Below, one piece after another: positions 52,767 to 62,159 of a DNA stretch of 64,000 nt (within the stretch, counting starts at the first letter, position 1; each line of letters starts with the position of its first letter). The stretch covers positions 4,622,501 to 4,686,500 of the forward strand of contig NZ_CP136422.1 of the NCBI RefSeq assembly GCF_034355335.1, given 5' to 3'. Position numbers and translations under genes: made by a program. Source of the DNA: Blautia coccoides (lineage in GTDB: Bacteria; Bacillota; Clostridia; Lachnospirales; Lachnospiraceae). Below the pieces are notes generated by a model. It was not told the origin of the DNA. It worked only from the letters and a program-made list of their open reading frames with translations, and made no database searches.

Positions 52767-53270
52767 TTAATAAATGCTCCTGTTATGCGCTGCCCCTATA
52801 ATAGCCGGAAACTCTTTTACCTTAAGCTCATAGAAGGCTTCCATTCCCAGATGGGGAAATGCCACAAGGCGCCTGCTTATGGTGTTTTCCTCCAGCAGTG
52901 CCGTCACTGGAGGAATCACAGCATATACGGAATTGCATGTATCAAGCACTGAAACCGTATTTTTTCCGATTGCTCCCTTTCCGAGATGCAGCTTAACACC
53001 AGCTCTTGAAAGAGCCGGAAAACTGCTCTCGATTTCCAGCTTATTACTGGATGTGGGGCCCACACCGGCGGGGCTTACTGCCGTGTGGAAAATAACACTT
53101 CCACGCAGATCGATCCCATATTCCCACAGTGTATTCTCCTCGATCAGTTTACAGATCTTGGGAAGGACAGCGTCCCTCCCGCAGTAAATCCTCCCTGACA
53201 GCAATACCATATCCCCAATATGTAAATCCTCTGCTGTCTCCTCGGAAATGGGTGTAGTCAGCATTTTCAT
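52767..53270 (-). CDS. Class I fumarase/tartrate dehydratase beta subunit
   Basis: A 167-residue protein matching the C-terminal domain of class I fumarases (TtdB-like): LTTPISEETAEDLHIGDMVLLSGRIYCGRD at the start, the IFHTAVSPAGVGPTSSNKLE loop, and AGVKLHLGKGAI. It pairs with the alpha subunit to form one active hydro-lyase. GAGGGAACAG precedes the ATG. Its neighbours suggest a dedicated C4 or C5 dicarboxylic acid route rather than the citric acid cycle. Confidence 0.88.
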   Translation of the reverse strand: MKMLTTPISEETAEDLHIGDMVLLSGRIYCGRDAVLPKICKLIEENTLWEYGIDLRGSVIFHTAVSPAGVGPTSSNKLEIESSFPALSRAGVKLHLGKGAIGKNTVSVLDTCNSVYAVIPPVTALLEENTISRRLVAFPHLGMEAFYELKVKEFPAIIGAAHNRSIY

Positions 53271-53285
53271 ATCTGTTCCCTCATC

Positions 53286-54440
53286 TCATTGTGTCTCATC
53301 CGGTGAAAAAAGTCTGATATAACTGTTCTCATTTTCTATTACCCCATACGCACGTGCTCTCATATATATCTTGGTGGCCCAATTGGTATGAGGCTTCACC
53401 TCATTCATCTTGTTTCCGTTCTCTCCTTTGAACACCCCGCCCTTTTCGCTGCTGAGAATATTGACTGCGTCCCGGTATTCCTCCTCTGTTACTGCCTGCA
53501 TCGCATTCACATACTTGATATGGGTGGGATGGATAACAGTCCTTCCCACAAAACCATTGGCTTTATCCAGAATGACTTCCCTTAGAAGTCCGTCAATCTC
53601 TGTATTGACTATGGGAATACGCTTCAGCAGACAATCCTCAATATCGTAGCTTGGAAGTTCGTCGAACATCATATTTTTGCTTGCCCGGAAATATTCCCAC
53701 ACAGGACCTGATATAACATAGTCATTATTTCTCCCGAAGACATTAATGATATCGGACAGGATTTCCCTGACTGTCAGTATGTCATATATGGAGTAATCCA
53801 CTCCTCTTCTCACTCCGAAATAAGAGGAGAAATCTGTTGCGCCCACGCGAACCTGCAGGACAATATCTTTATACTTGTCCAGAATCTCCTTGATACTTAT
53901 GAGTTCTGTCATCCTTGTATCCTTGAATGCAGCCTCCGGGTCTTCTATGATAGGCATTCCGTATAAAATCTCTCCGAATTTCTCATTGAGATGTTTCAGG
54001 TAGAACATATAGACATTGCCGTTATGAGCATTGAACTTAGGAAAATTGATTCCCGTCAATGCCTTTACATGATGCTTGGTAAGTTGTTCTGCGAAACGGA
54101 TAAACTGTTCCTGACTTCTCACGCGGCAGAATATCAAAGGCAGATCCTCATATGTCAGTTCACCGCTATCAAGCGCTGTGCTCAGGACATCCAGAACATG
54201 AATGACATTTTTTTCCGCTTCTTCCACCTGTCCTTCCGGACAGGCATCCTCAAAACAGAAGACCATGGAGGTAAGACCCGGCATTTCGTGGTTTAATATC
54301 TTTTGAGAAAAATCCTTGGTACCCGGCATATACATAGTTGCCCCAAGACAATACTGCAGAATATCTTTATCTGAGTATTTTGAAAACTCCTCAGGCTTTA
54401 CTATGAATTCAAAATCGGGATTATATTTATGGTGTCTCAT
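53286..54440 (-). CDS. HpcH/HpaI-type C-C bond lyase (CitE-like TIM barrel)
   Basis: A 384-residue protein of the TIM-barrel C-C bond lyase group (related to CitE; PF15617 as I recall it). Landmarks are LGATMYMPGTKDFSQKIL, MVFCFEDACPEGQVEEAE with the acidic metal residues, LQVRVGATDFSSYFG and NGFVGRTVIHPTHIKYVN at the end of the barrel. Relatives appear in tellurite-resistance-linked biosynthetic clusters with ATP-grasp enzymes; no ter genes are here. It could cleave or form a malyl- or citramalyl-like bond. The start has only a weak GAGAG site and lies six bases after the previous stop. Confidence 0.82.
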   Translation of the reverse strand: MRHHKYNPDFEFIVKPEEFSKYSDKDILQYCLGATMYMPGTKDFSQKILNHEMPGLTSMVFCFEDACPEGQVEEAEKNVIHVLDVLSTALDSGELTYEDLPLIFCRVRSQEQFIRFAEQLTKHHVKALTGINFPKFNAHNGNVYMFYLKHLNEKFGEILYGMPIIEDPEAAFKDTRMTELISIKEILDKYKDIVLQVRVGATDFSSYFGVRRGVDYSIYDILTVREILSDIINVFGRNNDYVISGPVWEYFRASKNMMFDELPSYDIEDCLLKRIPIVNTEIDGLLREVILDKANGFVGRTVIHPTHIKYVNAMQAVTEEEYRDAVNILSSEKGGVFKGENGNKMNEVKPHTNWATKIYMRARAYGVIENENSYIRLFSPDETQ

Positions 54441-54446
54441 CTCTCG

Positions 54447-55340
54447 TTACCTTATTGAGCCTTTCTCCGAACAGATTGCTTCCGGATAATAATTGTCAAT
54501 CATTCTCTTAACAAGGGATACCTGTCTGGCACGCTTCTGTGCATCATCCGCAGAGGATTCCCAACTGTGTGTCTGTGCCACGGATCCGCCGGTCTTCAGA
54601 TAAATAGGCGCGGCTATGCGGATCATCTCCGGTACCTCATAGTGCCGTACAAAACCACCTGTGGACTTTGGATTCTCTGTATGTATGTCAATGGGCACAT
54701 CCACTGCCTGACGCATAGCTGCCAGCATCTGAAGCTGAATATCACGCACCGGATTTATGGAATCTGCGCCAATCATCTCCAACAGCCTGGCTGAACAAGG
54801 ATTTCCATGACCGGCGTGGGCGGAGATCTTAAAGCGGCAGTCTTTTGGGATAGCTCCCTCTTTCCGCATCTCATTCAGCAGCCACAGACAACCCTCATCA
54901 TATACCAGGAAAGACCGGCAGCCGAACGCTGCAGCACGTTTTACATCTTCTACCGCGCGTACGATCTGTTCTTGTCCCCGCAGGCGGTATCCCATGCGGA
55001 CTCCCTCCGGTGTATTGACAGATGCGCTGGTATCCGTAGTTGCCCTGGGCCCAATGGCCAGAAGCAAATCTGTCTGTGCCTCTTTTGCAAGACGGACCAT
55101 CTCTATAATTTCATTGTCTGTCAGCATCATGATCCCTTTTGTCTGGGTCACGCGATGCAGGCTGATCCCGTATTTATCCATGGCCTCCAGTAATGCCTCC
55201 ATCACTTTAGGACCCTGGATCCCCGGCACTTCAAACCGGTATTGTGCACCGTCTGCAAATCTTTTTTCCGATGTAGGAAGGTCATAAGCATCTCCCTCAG
55301 GCAGTCCCATACTCTTTAAAAACTCTCTTGTTTCTTTCAT
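54447..55340 (-). CDS. Probable TIM-barrel protein, U32-peptidase-like
   Basis: A 297-residue cytosolic protein with the strand-helix rhythm of a TIM barrel: PGIQGPKVMEALLEAM, DLLLAIGPRATTDTS, CRSFLVYDEGCLWLLNEMR, FKISAHAGHGNPCSARLLEMIG, IDIHTENPKSTGGFVRHYEVPEM. The pattern recalls U32-family barrels, but I cannot assign it with confidence. AAAAGGAGG precedes the ATG. It lies between the TPP-dependent decarboxylase and the C-C lyase genes, so it is probably an enzyme of the same pathway. Confidence 0.6.
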   Translation of the reverse strand: MKETREFLKSMGLPEGDAYDLPTSEKRFADGAQYRFEVPGIQGPKVMEALLEAMDKYGISLHRVTQTKGIMMLTDNEIIEMVRLAKEAQTDLLLAIGPRATTDTSASVNTPEGVRMGYRLRGQEQIVRAVEDVKRAAAFGCRSFLVYDEGCLWLLNEMRKEGAIPKDCRFKISAHAGHGNPCSARLLEMIGADSINPVRDIQLQMLAAMRQAVDVPIDIHTENPKSTGGFVRHYEVPEMIRIAAPIYLKTGGSVAQTHSWESSADDAQKRARQVSLVKRMIDNYYPEAICSEKGSIR

Positions 55341-55363
55341 TCCATAGTCCTCCTTTTATTTGA

Positions 55364-56506
55364 TCATCTGTTGTTACCCTTTGATAATTCATCCATCAGT
55401 TCCCGGATCAGTTTTTCATGTGATATTTTCAGGGCCGGCAGTTCTCCTTTTAATCCTTTACGAATTCTGACATCTATCAATGCCGCCTGTTGTCCGTGCT
55501 TCAGTATCCCAAGTACTTCTCTAAGTGCTTCCCTTGAACCCACCGGACCTTCCACGGTCTTATATCCGGACCCTTGGGCAATTTTTGTAAAATCAACCCG
55601 GTAGCCGGCGGACGGCTGGCCGCCTACGGATTCATGGGCACCATTGTTCAAAATAATGTGGAGAAGGTTGGGGACATCCGTCTTACTTGCCATGGTGAAA
55701 GCCCCCATGTGCATCATTGCCGCGGCATCTCCATCCAGACAGACAACCAGTCTCTTCTTATTGGCTGCGGCGATCCCAAGAGCAACAGAAGATGCATGTC
55801 CCATGGAACCAACATTCAGGAAATCGTTCTGATGCCCTTCCTTTCTTCTCTCTCTCAAGAAATACAGCTCTCTGGAAGCCCTGCCTGTAGTTGCCGTATA
55901 AATGGTATTTTCCGGCAGAGTATCCAGGATGATTTCTATCGCTTCCTCCCGATACAGGGGATATTCTGTGTCCGTTATATTAGGCTTCTTCCCTCCGGCG
56001 AATACGCCTTTTCGCCCAACGATGGCAGCAGGGCGCTTTTCCCTTTTGGCATTCTCCACACATTCCCTTACCTGCTCTTCCAGACTGTCATCCTCATCTT
56101 GGGCGATCACATAGGGAATCCCCAGCATATCCAGGATCTTGAGTGTAACCTCTCCCTGTGTCTGATGCTGCGGCCAGTCACCGCTTCCCGGTTCTCCCCG
56201 CCACCCGATCAAAAGGATCATGGGCACACTATAAACATTTTTATCCACCAATGAAAGAAGCGGATTCAGTGCATTTCCCAGTCCGGAATTCTGCATATAA
56301 ACCAGCGGCACCGTATCTGTACTGAAATAATACCCTGCGGCAATGCCGACGGCATTTCCCTCATTGGCTGCTATCATATGTCTTTCAGCCGCCACATTCT
56401 TCATCAGGCAGTTGCAGAAACCGTTCAGATAGGAATCCGGCACACCTGTGAAGAATTCAACGCCGGCTGTCCGCAGTACATTTAAAAATCTTTCCTGATC
56501 GATCAT
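55364..56506 (-). CDS. TPP-dependent decarboxylase, phosphonopyruvate/sulfopyruvate type
   Basis: A 380-residue thiamine-diphosphate enzyme. The N-terminal half has GVEFFTGVPDSYLNGFCN and AANEGNAVGIAAGYYFST with the catalytic Glu; the C-terminal half has LVVCLDGDAAAMMHMGAFTM and HIILNNGAHESVGGQ, the GDG-NN cofactor motif. This fits phosphonopyruvate decarboxylase, which makes phosphonoacetaldehyde, or the related sulfopyruvate enzymes. No phosphoenolpyruvate mutase is encoded in the window, so the natural substrate is open. AAAAGGAG precedes the start. Confidence 0.85.
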   Translation of the reverse strand: MIDQERFLNVLRTAGVEFFTGVPDSYLNGFCNCLMKNVAAERHMIAANEGNAVGIAAGYYFSTDTVPLVYMQNSGLGNALNPLLSLVDKNVYSVPMILLIGWRGEPGSGDWPQHQTQGEVTLKILDMLGIPYVIAQDEDDSLEEQVRECVENAKREKRPAAIVGRKGVFAGGKKPNITDTEYPLYREEAIEIILDTLPENTIYTATTGRASRELYFLRERRKEGHQNDFLNVGSMGHASSVALGIAAANKKRLVVCLDGDAAAMMHMGAFTMASKTDVPNLLHIILNNGAHESVGGQPSAGYRVDFTKIAQGSGYKTVEGPVGSREALREVLGILKHGQQAALIDVRIRKGLKGELPALKISHEKLIRELMDELSKGNNR

Positions 56507-56523
56507 TCTCTCTGTATCTCCTT

Positions 56524-57501
56524 TTAATTTCCCCGGCTCTTCTCCGGAATGTAATATTTAAAATATTCAGGTGCATCTGCCCTGCTTATCTCCCATGCCT
56601 CCCAAACAGCCTGGACGATCTCATCGGGAAGCTTCCCTTTTTCCAGGGCCGCCATATTCTGCTCCAGTTGTGAAAGCCTGGACGCTCCGATGATAATGCC
56701 GTCACCTCTCCTGGCTTTCAGCATGGAGTGATAGGCCAGCCATCTGTAGGATGCCTCAATGATATTGATATCATGATCCGCACATGCCTCTCTGATATGG
56801 TCTGCCGCACGGAAATAAGAATTTTTCCAATACCTCTGTTGATAGTTGGGGCGGTTTGTAAAACGTCCTTCCTTGAGAGATTTGTCTTTTCCGGAATATT
56901 TGTTTGTCAGCATCCCGCCTGCCAGTGGGTTATATGCGTAAAAACGCATTCCATAGTGATCCAGGGCACAGTCCAGTTCCCGCTCCGCAAACCGGCTCAG
57001 CGGATTATAAAGTCCTTCATATACTTTTGGAAGCATCCAGCCATGGGTATCACAGATGTGGTAAACTTCCCCTACAAGCCATGCGGGAAAGTTGCTTAAT
57101 CCTAATTCAGAAAATTTTCCTTCCTCATAAAGCTGCGCACATGCCTCCAGTGCGGATTCCACCGGCGTATCAGGATCCGGAAAGTGGAGATACAACGTAT
57201 CCGCCTTATCCAGCTTCAGTCTCTCCAGTGACTCATAAAATTGTGTCAGTACAGCTTGTCCATCTAGATGGCCTGTGATCCTTGGATTGACCTTTGTGGC
57301 AATTTCAAATCTGCTGCGATCTATATGTTCCAGGGCTGTACCCAGCAGTCTTTCACACTCTCCATTGTTATAGACATAAGCAGTGTCCAGCTCCCGGTAC
57401 CCGTGGTCTAAAAAGCACCTGACCATATCCTCTGTATCTCTGCCAAATATCTGTTCCCCGAACGTCATAGTCCCAAGGATGAGTTTTACCTTTTCCTGCA
57501 T
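56524..57501 (-). CDS. Aldo/keto reductase
   Basis: A 325-residue NADPH-dependent reductase of the AKR7-like group. The catalytic tetrad is visible: Asp and Tyr in RELDTAYVYNNGE, Lys in IATKVNP, His in TLYLHFPDPD; the cofactor region is GIIIGASRLSQLEQN. Its place just after the decarboxylase gene suggests it reduces the aldehyde formed there, for example phosphonoacetaldehyde (inference). It begins five bases after the preceding stop, with GGAGAA as ribosome site. Confidence 0.9.
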   Translation of the reverse strand: MQEKVKLILGTMTFGEQIFGRDTEDMVRCFLDHGYRELDTAYVYNNGECERLLGTALEHIDRSRFEIATKVNPRITGHLDGQAVLTQFYESLERLKLDKADTLYLHFPDPDTPVESALEACAQLYEEGKFSELGLSNFPAWLVGEVYHICDTHGWMLPKVYEGLYNPLSRFAERELDCALDHYGMRFYAYNPLAGGMLTNKYSGKDKSLKEGRFTNRPNYQQRYWKNSYFRAADHIREACADHDINIIEASYRWLAYHSMLKARRGDGIIIGASRLSQLEQNMAALEKGKLPDEIVQAVWEAWEISRADAPEYFKYYIPEKSRGN

Positions 57502-57506
57502 TTTAC

Positions 57507-58874
57507 CTATTCTCCATTCTTATGATATGAAAGGTATTCAAACAACCCTTCCATACTTCCATTCATGTTTTCTACAGCATCCAAGATTTTTCCGGCCTCT
57601 GTCTCTGTCATTCCTCCATAGACAGCCAGCTCCAGAAACCGATCCGCAAACTCCCTGTCGGAAAGAGGATTCTCCGGTTCCCCTTTGGGAAAATCAACTC
57701 TTTTTGTATACTCTTTCCCTGAATATGTACTCAATTTAAGGACCGCGGATGTCTTCTCCGGAAACTGAGCGGTAAGCGCCTCGTCCGATCGCACGGTAAC
57801 CTTTGCAGCCAGATCCAATACTTCCCGCTCTTTTACATGGGCAGGATCATATTCCCTCAATCCGGCCTTTCCGTACACCAGACCTGCCGCAACCCCGTAG
57901 GGTATGCTCATCTTAGCGGATGCCGGCCCCGGAATCACTGTATGGTCATGCTTATCCACAGCCCAGTAATATGTTTTCACCTCTACCGCTGAAATGTCAG
58001 AGATCCTGAACCCATACTCTGCTCTCATACTGATGGCAGCTTCAATGGCCGGATGACAGTAGCGGCAGGCTGCATATGGTTTGGTGTAGGTTTTCTCTAC
58101 AGCGTAGGTTCCGTGCAGAAGAGGGTTTTTGAGTTCTATCTTCTCATCTCTTATCATCATTTTTAAAAATCCGCGGAAACCGCCCAGGGGATCCGGATGC
58201 CCTGTAAATCCTGCCTGTGCCATCTGAACAGATGTTAAACCCAACAGCGCTGATTTTGCCACATTATACGGCTTCAATTCAGCCCCGTCATCCAACACTT
58301 TCAGCATTCCTGACGCAGATACACATGCGGCCGAAAATGCATTCCTTGTCTGTTCCTCCGTAAAATCCAGCATATGAGCTACCGCCAGCGCAATGCCCAG
58401 CACTCCACAGGTCCCCGTCGCATGGTATCCCATTTCCTTATGTCCGGGCTGTATGGACACTGCCATGGTAAAGGAGGTTTCGTATCCTATGACAGCAGCT
58501 TTCAAAAATTTTTTATATGTAATATCATATTTTTGTGCTAAAGGCAGCAATACAGAAAATATAGGGGAACCCAGATGTATGATTCCCGTATTGGTTCCAT
58601 CATCAAAATCCAGTGCATGTCCGTTTAAACCATTAAGAAAGACAGCATCCTTCAGTCCCATTTTCTGCTTCACGCCAACAGCGGTAAATGCCCCAGCCTC
58701 CGGCTCCGCAAACTGTAAATACGCCTGAAGCTTATCACTTATTGCCTCTGCACCTGCAAGTGTCACTCCTATGTAATCCAATAAGGATTCTTTCGCCCTT
58801 TTGTATACTCTATCCGGAATTTCATCTGCAAAGGCGTTCCGAATCCTCTCAAGAAATATATCCGTTGCACTCAT
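57507..58874 (-). CDS. MmgE/PrpD family protein
   Basis: A 455-residue protein of the MmgE/PrpD family, which includes 2-methylcitrate dehydratase, cis-aconitate decarboxylase and iminodisuccinate epimerase. Landmarks: LLDYIGVTLAGAEAIS, NGLNGHALDFDDGTNTGIIHLGSP, YHATGTCGVLGIALAVAH and KPYAACRYCHPAIEAAI. Substrates are tricarboxylic or dicarboxylic acids, which fits the fumarase and C-C lyase encoded in the same operon. The specific reaction cannot be fixed from sequence. Confidence 0.88.
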   Translation of the reverse strand: MSATDIFLERIRNAFADEIPDRVYKRAKESLLDYIGVTLAGAEAISDKLQAYLQFAEPEAGAFTAVGVKQKMGLKDAVFLNGLNGHALDFDDGTNTGIIHLGSPIFSVLLPLAQKYDITYKKFLKAAVIGYETSFTMAVSIQPGHKEMGYHATGTCGVLGIALAVAHMLDFTEEQTRNAFSAACVSASGMLKVLDDGAELKPYNVAKSALLGLTSVQMAQAGFTGHPDPLGGFRGFLKMMIRDEKIELKNPLLHGTYAVEKTYTKPYAACRYCHPAIEAAISMRAEYGFRISDISAVEVKTYYWAVDKHDHTVIPGPASAKMSIPYGVAAGLVYGKAGLREYDPAHVKEREVLDLAAKVTVRSDEALTAQFPEKTSAVLKLSTYSGKEYTKRVDFPKGEPENPLSDREFADRFLELAVYGGMTETEAGKILDAVENMNGSMEGLFEYLSYHKNGE

Positions 58875-58883
58875 AACAACCTC

Positions 58884-60116
58884 CTAATCCAGTTCAGGCA
58901 GCAAATCGTGCCTCATGATATCCCGTCCATCGGCTGATATCACCTTTATCCTTGAAATTGCCTGATTATGTTTTTTTACATATTCTTCATAGGAATCCGC
59001 AACAAAAGTAATGGCGGCGATCCTGTCCGCGCTGCTCTCCACATGCTCAAATTCCACACCCGGATTCTTCAATACAAAAGCCGCTTCCAGCAGGCCGTTA
59101 TCCAGACATTCCCCAACATTTTCCATGTGATCGAATACGCCTTCACTACAGTAAATGAACTCATTTACCACAACTCCCGGATAGAAAGAAGGCCTTACAT
59201 CCACCTCTTTTCCTTCAAAGGCATCCACCGTCAGTTTTATTACATCTATACCGGATGCCGCCTCTATCATATGATACTTGACACATCCGCCTGTTCTGGC
59301 GCTGAATTCTACAATGTAGATATGGTCCTGTTTTTGCAGTAATTGTATCAGCATGGGACAATTGTTCAGATGGAATACATCGGTAATTTTCTGTGCTGCG
59401 TCTTCAATCTGCTTCATGACCGAATCCTTGAGCCTGGCCGGATACTGACCTTTATAGATAACGAACTTTTGCCTGTCCCGTATTTTCTCACTGAAAGAAC
59501 AGCAGATTATTTTTGCCTTTTTACCGCATACAAACAAATCCACAGAGACCTCATTTCCTTCTATAAACTCTTCAATAACTGCGGTGCCGGTTCTGCTTAA
59601 TTTCAGCGCATCTCCCACTGCTTTTTTTAATTGGGAATCATTCAGCACTTTCACAACACCTTTAGAACTGTTGCAGTCAGCCGGTTTGACAACAAGAGGA
59701 TACGGAAGATCACAGTGAAACTCCATAGAATTTACAGTCATATGTCTGGCCGTAGGGATTCCGTTTTTCTCAAATATTTCTTTCATATACTGTTTGTTGG
59801 TGACAGCAAGTCCTGTATCTGCCCCAATATAACAAGGCAGATCCAACTCCCCGGAAAGTCTTGCAGCAGTCTCCAGTGCCTGGTCGGTACAGCAGGTGAT
59901 GATCATCTCCACTTGTTCTTTAACAGCAATTTTCCGAATTGCCTCCACGTCTAAGGTGCTCTCTCTGTAAAATTTATCGGCAAAAGGTTCTGCAATGGGA
60001 TGTTCTGTATAATCGGCTAAGATCACATAATAACTCCTGTTCTGTAATTCTTTGATCAGCCTTATCTGCGGCAGACCTCCTGCTAAAACCAATGCAGCCT
60101 TACGTCTCATTTGCAT
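58884..60116 (-). CDS. ATP-grasp ligase
   Basis: A 410-residue carboxylate-amine ligase of the ATP-grasp fold. A pre-ATP-grasp domain (KAALVLAGGLPQIRLIKELQNRSYYVILAD) is followed by KQYMKEIFEKNGIPTARH, PLVVKPADCNSSKGVVKV (ATP-binding Lys and loop), AVIEEFIEGNEVSVDLFV and VEFSARTGGCVKYHMIE with metal ligands. ATG 60116 has AAGGAGAGAG upstream. It could join an organic acid made by the neighbouring enzymes to an amino sugar or amino acid, giving an amide decoration (inference). Confidence 0.88.
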   Translation of the reverse strand: MQMRRKAALVLAGGLPQIRLIKELQNRSYYVILADYTEHPIAEPFADKFYRESTLDVEAIRKIAVKEQVEMIITCCTDQALETAARLSGELDLPCYIGADTGLAVTNKQYMKEIFEKNGIPTARHMTVNSMEFHCDLPYPLVVKPADCNSSKGVVKVLNDSQLKKAVGDALKLSRTGTAVIEEFIEGNEVSVDLFVCGKKAKIICCSFSEKIRDRQKFVIYKGQYPARLKDSVMKQIEDAAQKITDVFHLNNCPMLIQLLQKQDHIYIVEFSARTGGCVKYHMIEAASGIDVIKLTVDAFEGKEVDVRPSFYPGVVVNEFIYCSEGVFDHMENVGECLDNGLLEAAFVLKNPGVEFEHVESSADRIAAITFVADSYEEYVKKHNQAISRIKVISADGRDIMRHDLLPELD

Positions 60117-60141
60117 ATCTCTCTCCTTAAATATTTTCTCA

Positions 60142-60990
60142 TCATGCACAATTCCTTTCGCTGTATCTGTCTGCAACTGCCTCATCTATGCTTTTATATC
60201 CATGGGTTGTCAGAAACTCGTCCACAAATCTATCCGGCACAGCCTTTGTGTAAATCACATTTCCATCCGTGTCATATCCCATCAGACCACCGGTTTTTGC
60301 CTGGGAACGGCTGGACGTACTCCTGCGGTCCAAAGCAATAGCCACCATCCGGAATAATAATCTCACATCCAGCATAAAGCTGCAGTTTTCCGCATACCAT
60401 ACATAGTTGTCCAGCCGCTCCTGCCAGCTTAAACAGTGATCCACATGCTGGGGAGTAGGGCATTCAAGGCCCGGACGTACTTTGTATATGGTTTTATGCC
60501 TGTCGCTGAGACGCTCAAAATAATAATCAAGCAGCGGCCTTGGACCTATGATGCTCATATCGCCTTTTAAAACAGAGACAAAATTAAGCAGTTCATCCAG
60601 GGACGTCTTTCTTGCAATTTTTCCCCACTTTGTCACCCTCTGGGAGGGTGGGAGAAGTTCACCATTCGCATCCGTTTCATTTGTCATATTTCTGAATTTG
60701 TATATGGTGAACTTCCTGCCCTCTATACCGATCCTCTTTTGATGGAACAGAACCGGACATCCCACATCAAAAAAAGTGATCACGGCAAGCACTAAATTAA
60801 TAGGCGCTGTGACAGTAAGCGCCAGGAGTGAAAAAACAATATCTATACATCGTTTTCCATAGCGGGTATAAAAGGAGTCTTTCACCTCAGCAGGCTTCAG
60901 TTTATGGTTTACAATTGTTAGATTATCCCGTTTGATATAATCTGCGATCTCTGCTTTCTGGGAAAATGATAATTCATTGATATCTACCAT
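60142..60990 (-). CDS. Initiating sugar transferase (PF02397)
   Basis: A 282-residue bacterial sugar transferase that loads the first sugar phosphate on undecaprenyl phosphate. One membrane segment (KRCIDIVFSLLALTVTAPINLVLAVI) is followed by the catalytic stretch FHQKRIGIEGRKFTIYKFRNM, SLDELLNFVSVLKGDMSIIGPRPL and YKVRPGLECPTP. It has the short, PglC-like topology rather than the long WbaP type, with an unusual C-terminal extension of some 80 residues. It is the only obvious glycosyltransferase in the operon. Confidence 0.92.
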   Translation of the reverse strand: MVDINELSFSQKAEIADYIKRDNLTIVNHKLKPAEVKDSFYTRYGKRCIDIVFSLLALTVTAPINLVLAVITFFDVGCPVLFHQKRIGIEGRKFTIYKFRNMTNETDANGELLPPSQRVTKWGKIARKTSLDELLNFVSVLKGDMSIIGPRPLLDYYFERLSDRHKTIYKVRPGLECPTPQHVDHCLSWQERLDNYVWYAENCSFMLDVRLLFRMVAIALDRRSTSSRSQAKTGGLMGYDTDGNVIYTKAVPDRFVDEFLTTHGYKSIDEAVADRYSERNCA

Positions 60991-61003
60991 ATGTATGTTC
61001 TCC

Positions 61004-62107
61004 TTACGCTTTTAGGATCAGCTCACAGATCCTGTCCACATCTTCCAGTTCCAAATCCGCATACATTGGCAGTGTCAGGATGTTCAAAGACACCTCATGC
61101 GCAACAGGTGTAGGCAGTACACTGTAATTCTTTTTATAGCATTCCATATCATTTATCGCGGGATAAAAATACCTTCTGGCAAAAATATCATTTTCTTTCA
61201 AATAGCTGTAGATATCATCCCTTGTCTTACCAAACGTATTGGCATCAACAAACACCGGATAATAAGAATAATTAGGTGTCACGCCATCTCTCAGTTTCAT
61301 GAGGCGCAGTCCCGGCACATCTCTGAGATTTGCATCATATCGCTCTGCTGCCTGTTTTCTGCCGGCAATGTTCTCATCCACATGACGCAGATTGCAAATG
61401 CCCATAGCTGACCGGAACTCATCCAGTTTTGCATTTCCACCGATGTCGGCAACATCATCTTCTCCATGGATACCGAAATTCTTCAGCTCATGCAAGCGGA
61501 TACCATAGCTCTTATCCCTGAAAGCCACAGCTCCGCCCTCAATGGTATTGAAAACCTTCGTGGCATGGAAACTGAACATCGTCATATCGCCGTAATTTCC
61601 AATTCCGACCCCTTTGTATTTCACACCGAAAGCATGGGCGCCGTCGTAAATCACTTTCAGTCCATGTCTGTCAGCAATCTCCTGGATTGCCTCCACGTTG
61701 CATATATTTCCATATACATGGACAGGCACGATTGCTGCTGTTTTATCTGTGATCAAACCTTCAATTTTGCTTACATCCATCGTGTAATCATCCGGGCTGA
61801 TATCACAAAATACCGGCACCAGTCCATTCCGAGCTATGGCATGTGCGGTTGAGACAAAGGTATATGGAGTGGTAATAACCTCAGACCCTTTTGGAAAATC
61901 CATAGTTTGTATTGCCATCTCCAATGCCATGTGCCCATTTACAAAAAGTGACAGTTCCGGCACGTCCAAATAGCGGATCAGCTGCTGCTGCATTTTTTTA
62001 TATACCGGTCCCATATTGGTCATACGCTTTGATTTAAAAATCGGCTTGATCTCTTCTACAAATTCATCCCATGATGCAATTGAAGACTGCGTGACATAAA
62101 TACTCAT
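61004..62107 (-). CDS. DegT/DnrJ/EryC1 aminotransferase
   Basis: A PLP-dependent sugar aminotransferase of about 367 residues. The Schiff-base Lys is in MFSFHATKVFNTIEGG; LFVNGHMALEMAIQ, GSEVITTPYTFVSTAHAI and VIYDGAHAFGV are typical. It converts a nucleotide-linked 4-keto or 3-keto sugar to the amino sugar, such as dTDP-4-amino-4,6-dideoxyglucose. ATG 62107 (MSIYVTQSS) is preferred over longer starts reaching 62242, because the extra N-terminus is unlike the family and overlaps the small membrane protein gene. It precedes the sugar transferase, which likely uses its product. Confidence 0.92.
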   Translation of the reverse strand: MSIYVTQSSIASWDEFVEEIKPIFKSKRMTNMGPVYKKMQQQLIRYLDVPELSLFVNGHMALEMAIQTMDFPKGSEVITTPYTFVSTAHAIARNGLVPVFCDISPDDYTMDVSKIEGLITDKTAAIVPVHVYGNICNVEAIQEIADRHGLKVIYDGAHAFGVKYKGVGIGNYGDMTMFSFHATKVFNTIEGGAVAFRDKSYGIRLHELKNFGIHGEDDVADIGGNAKLDEFRSAMGICNLRHVDENIAGRKQAAERYDANLRDVPGLRLMKLRDGVTPNYSYYPVFVDANTFGKTRDDIYSYLKENDIFARRYFYPAINDMECYKKNYSVLPTPVAHEVSLNILTLPMYADLELEDVDRICELILKA

Positions 62108-62159
62108 TTCCTCATAATCTCCCTCATATATTTCCGTATTTTTTATCGGTTTCTCTGGT

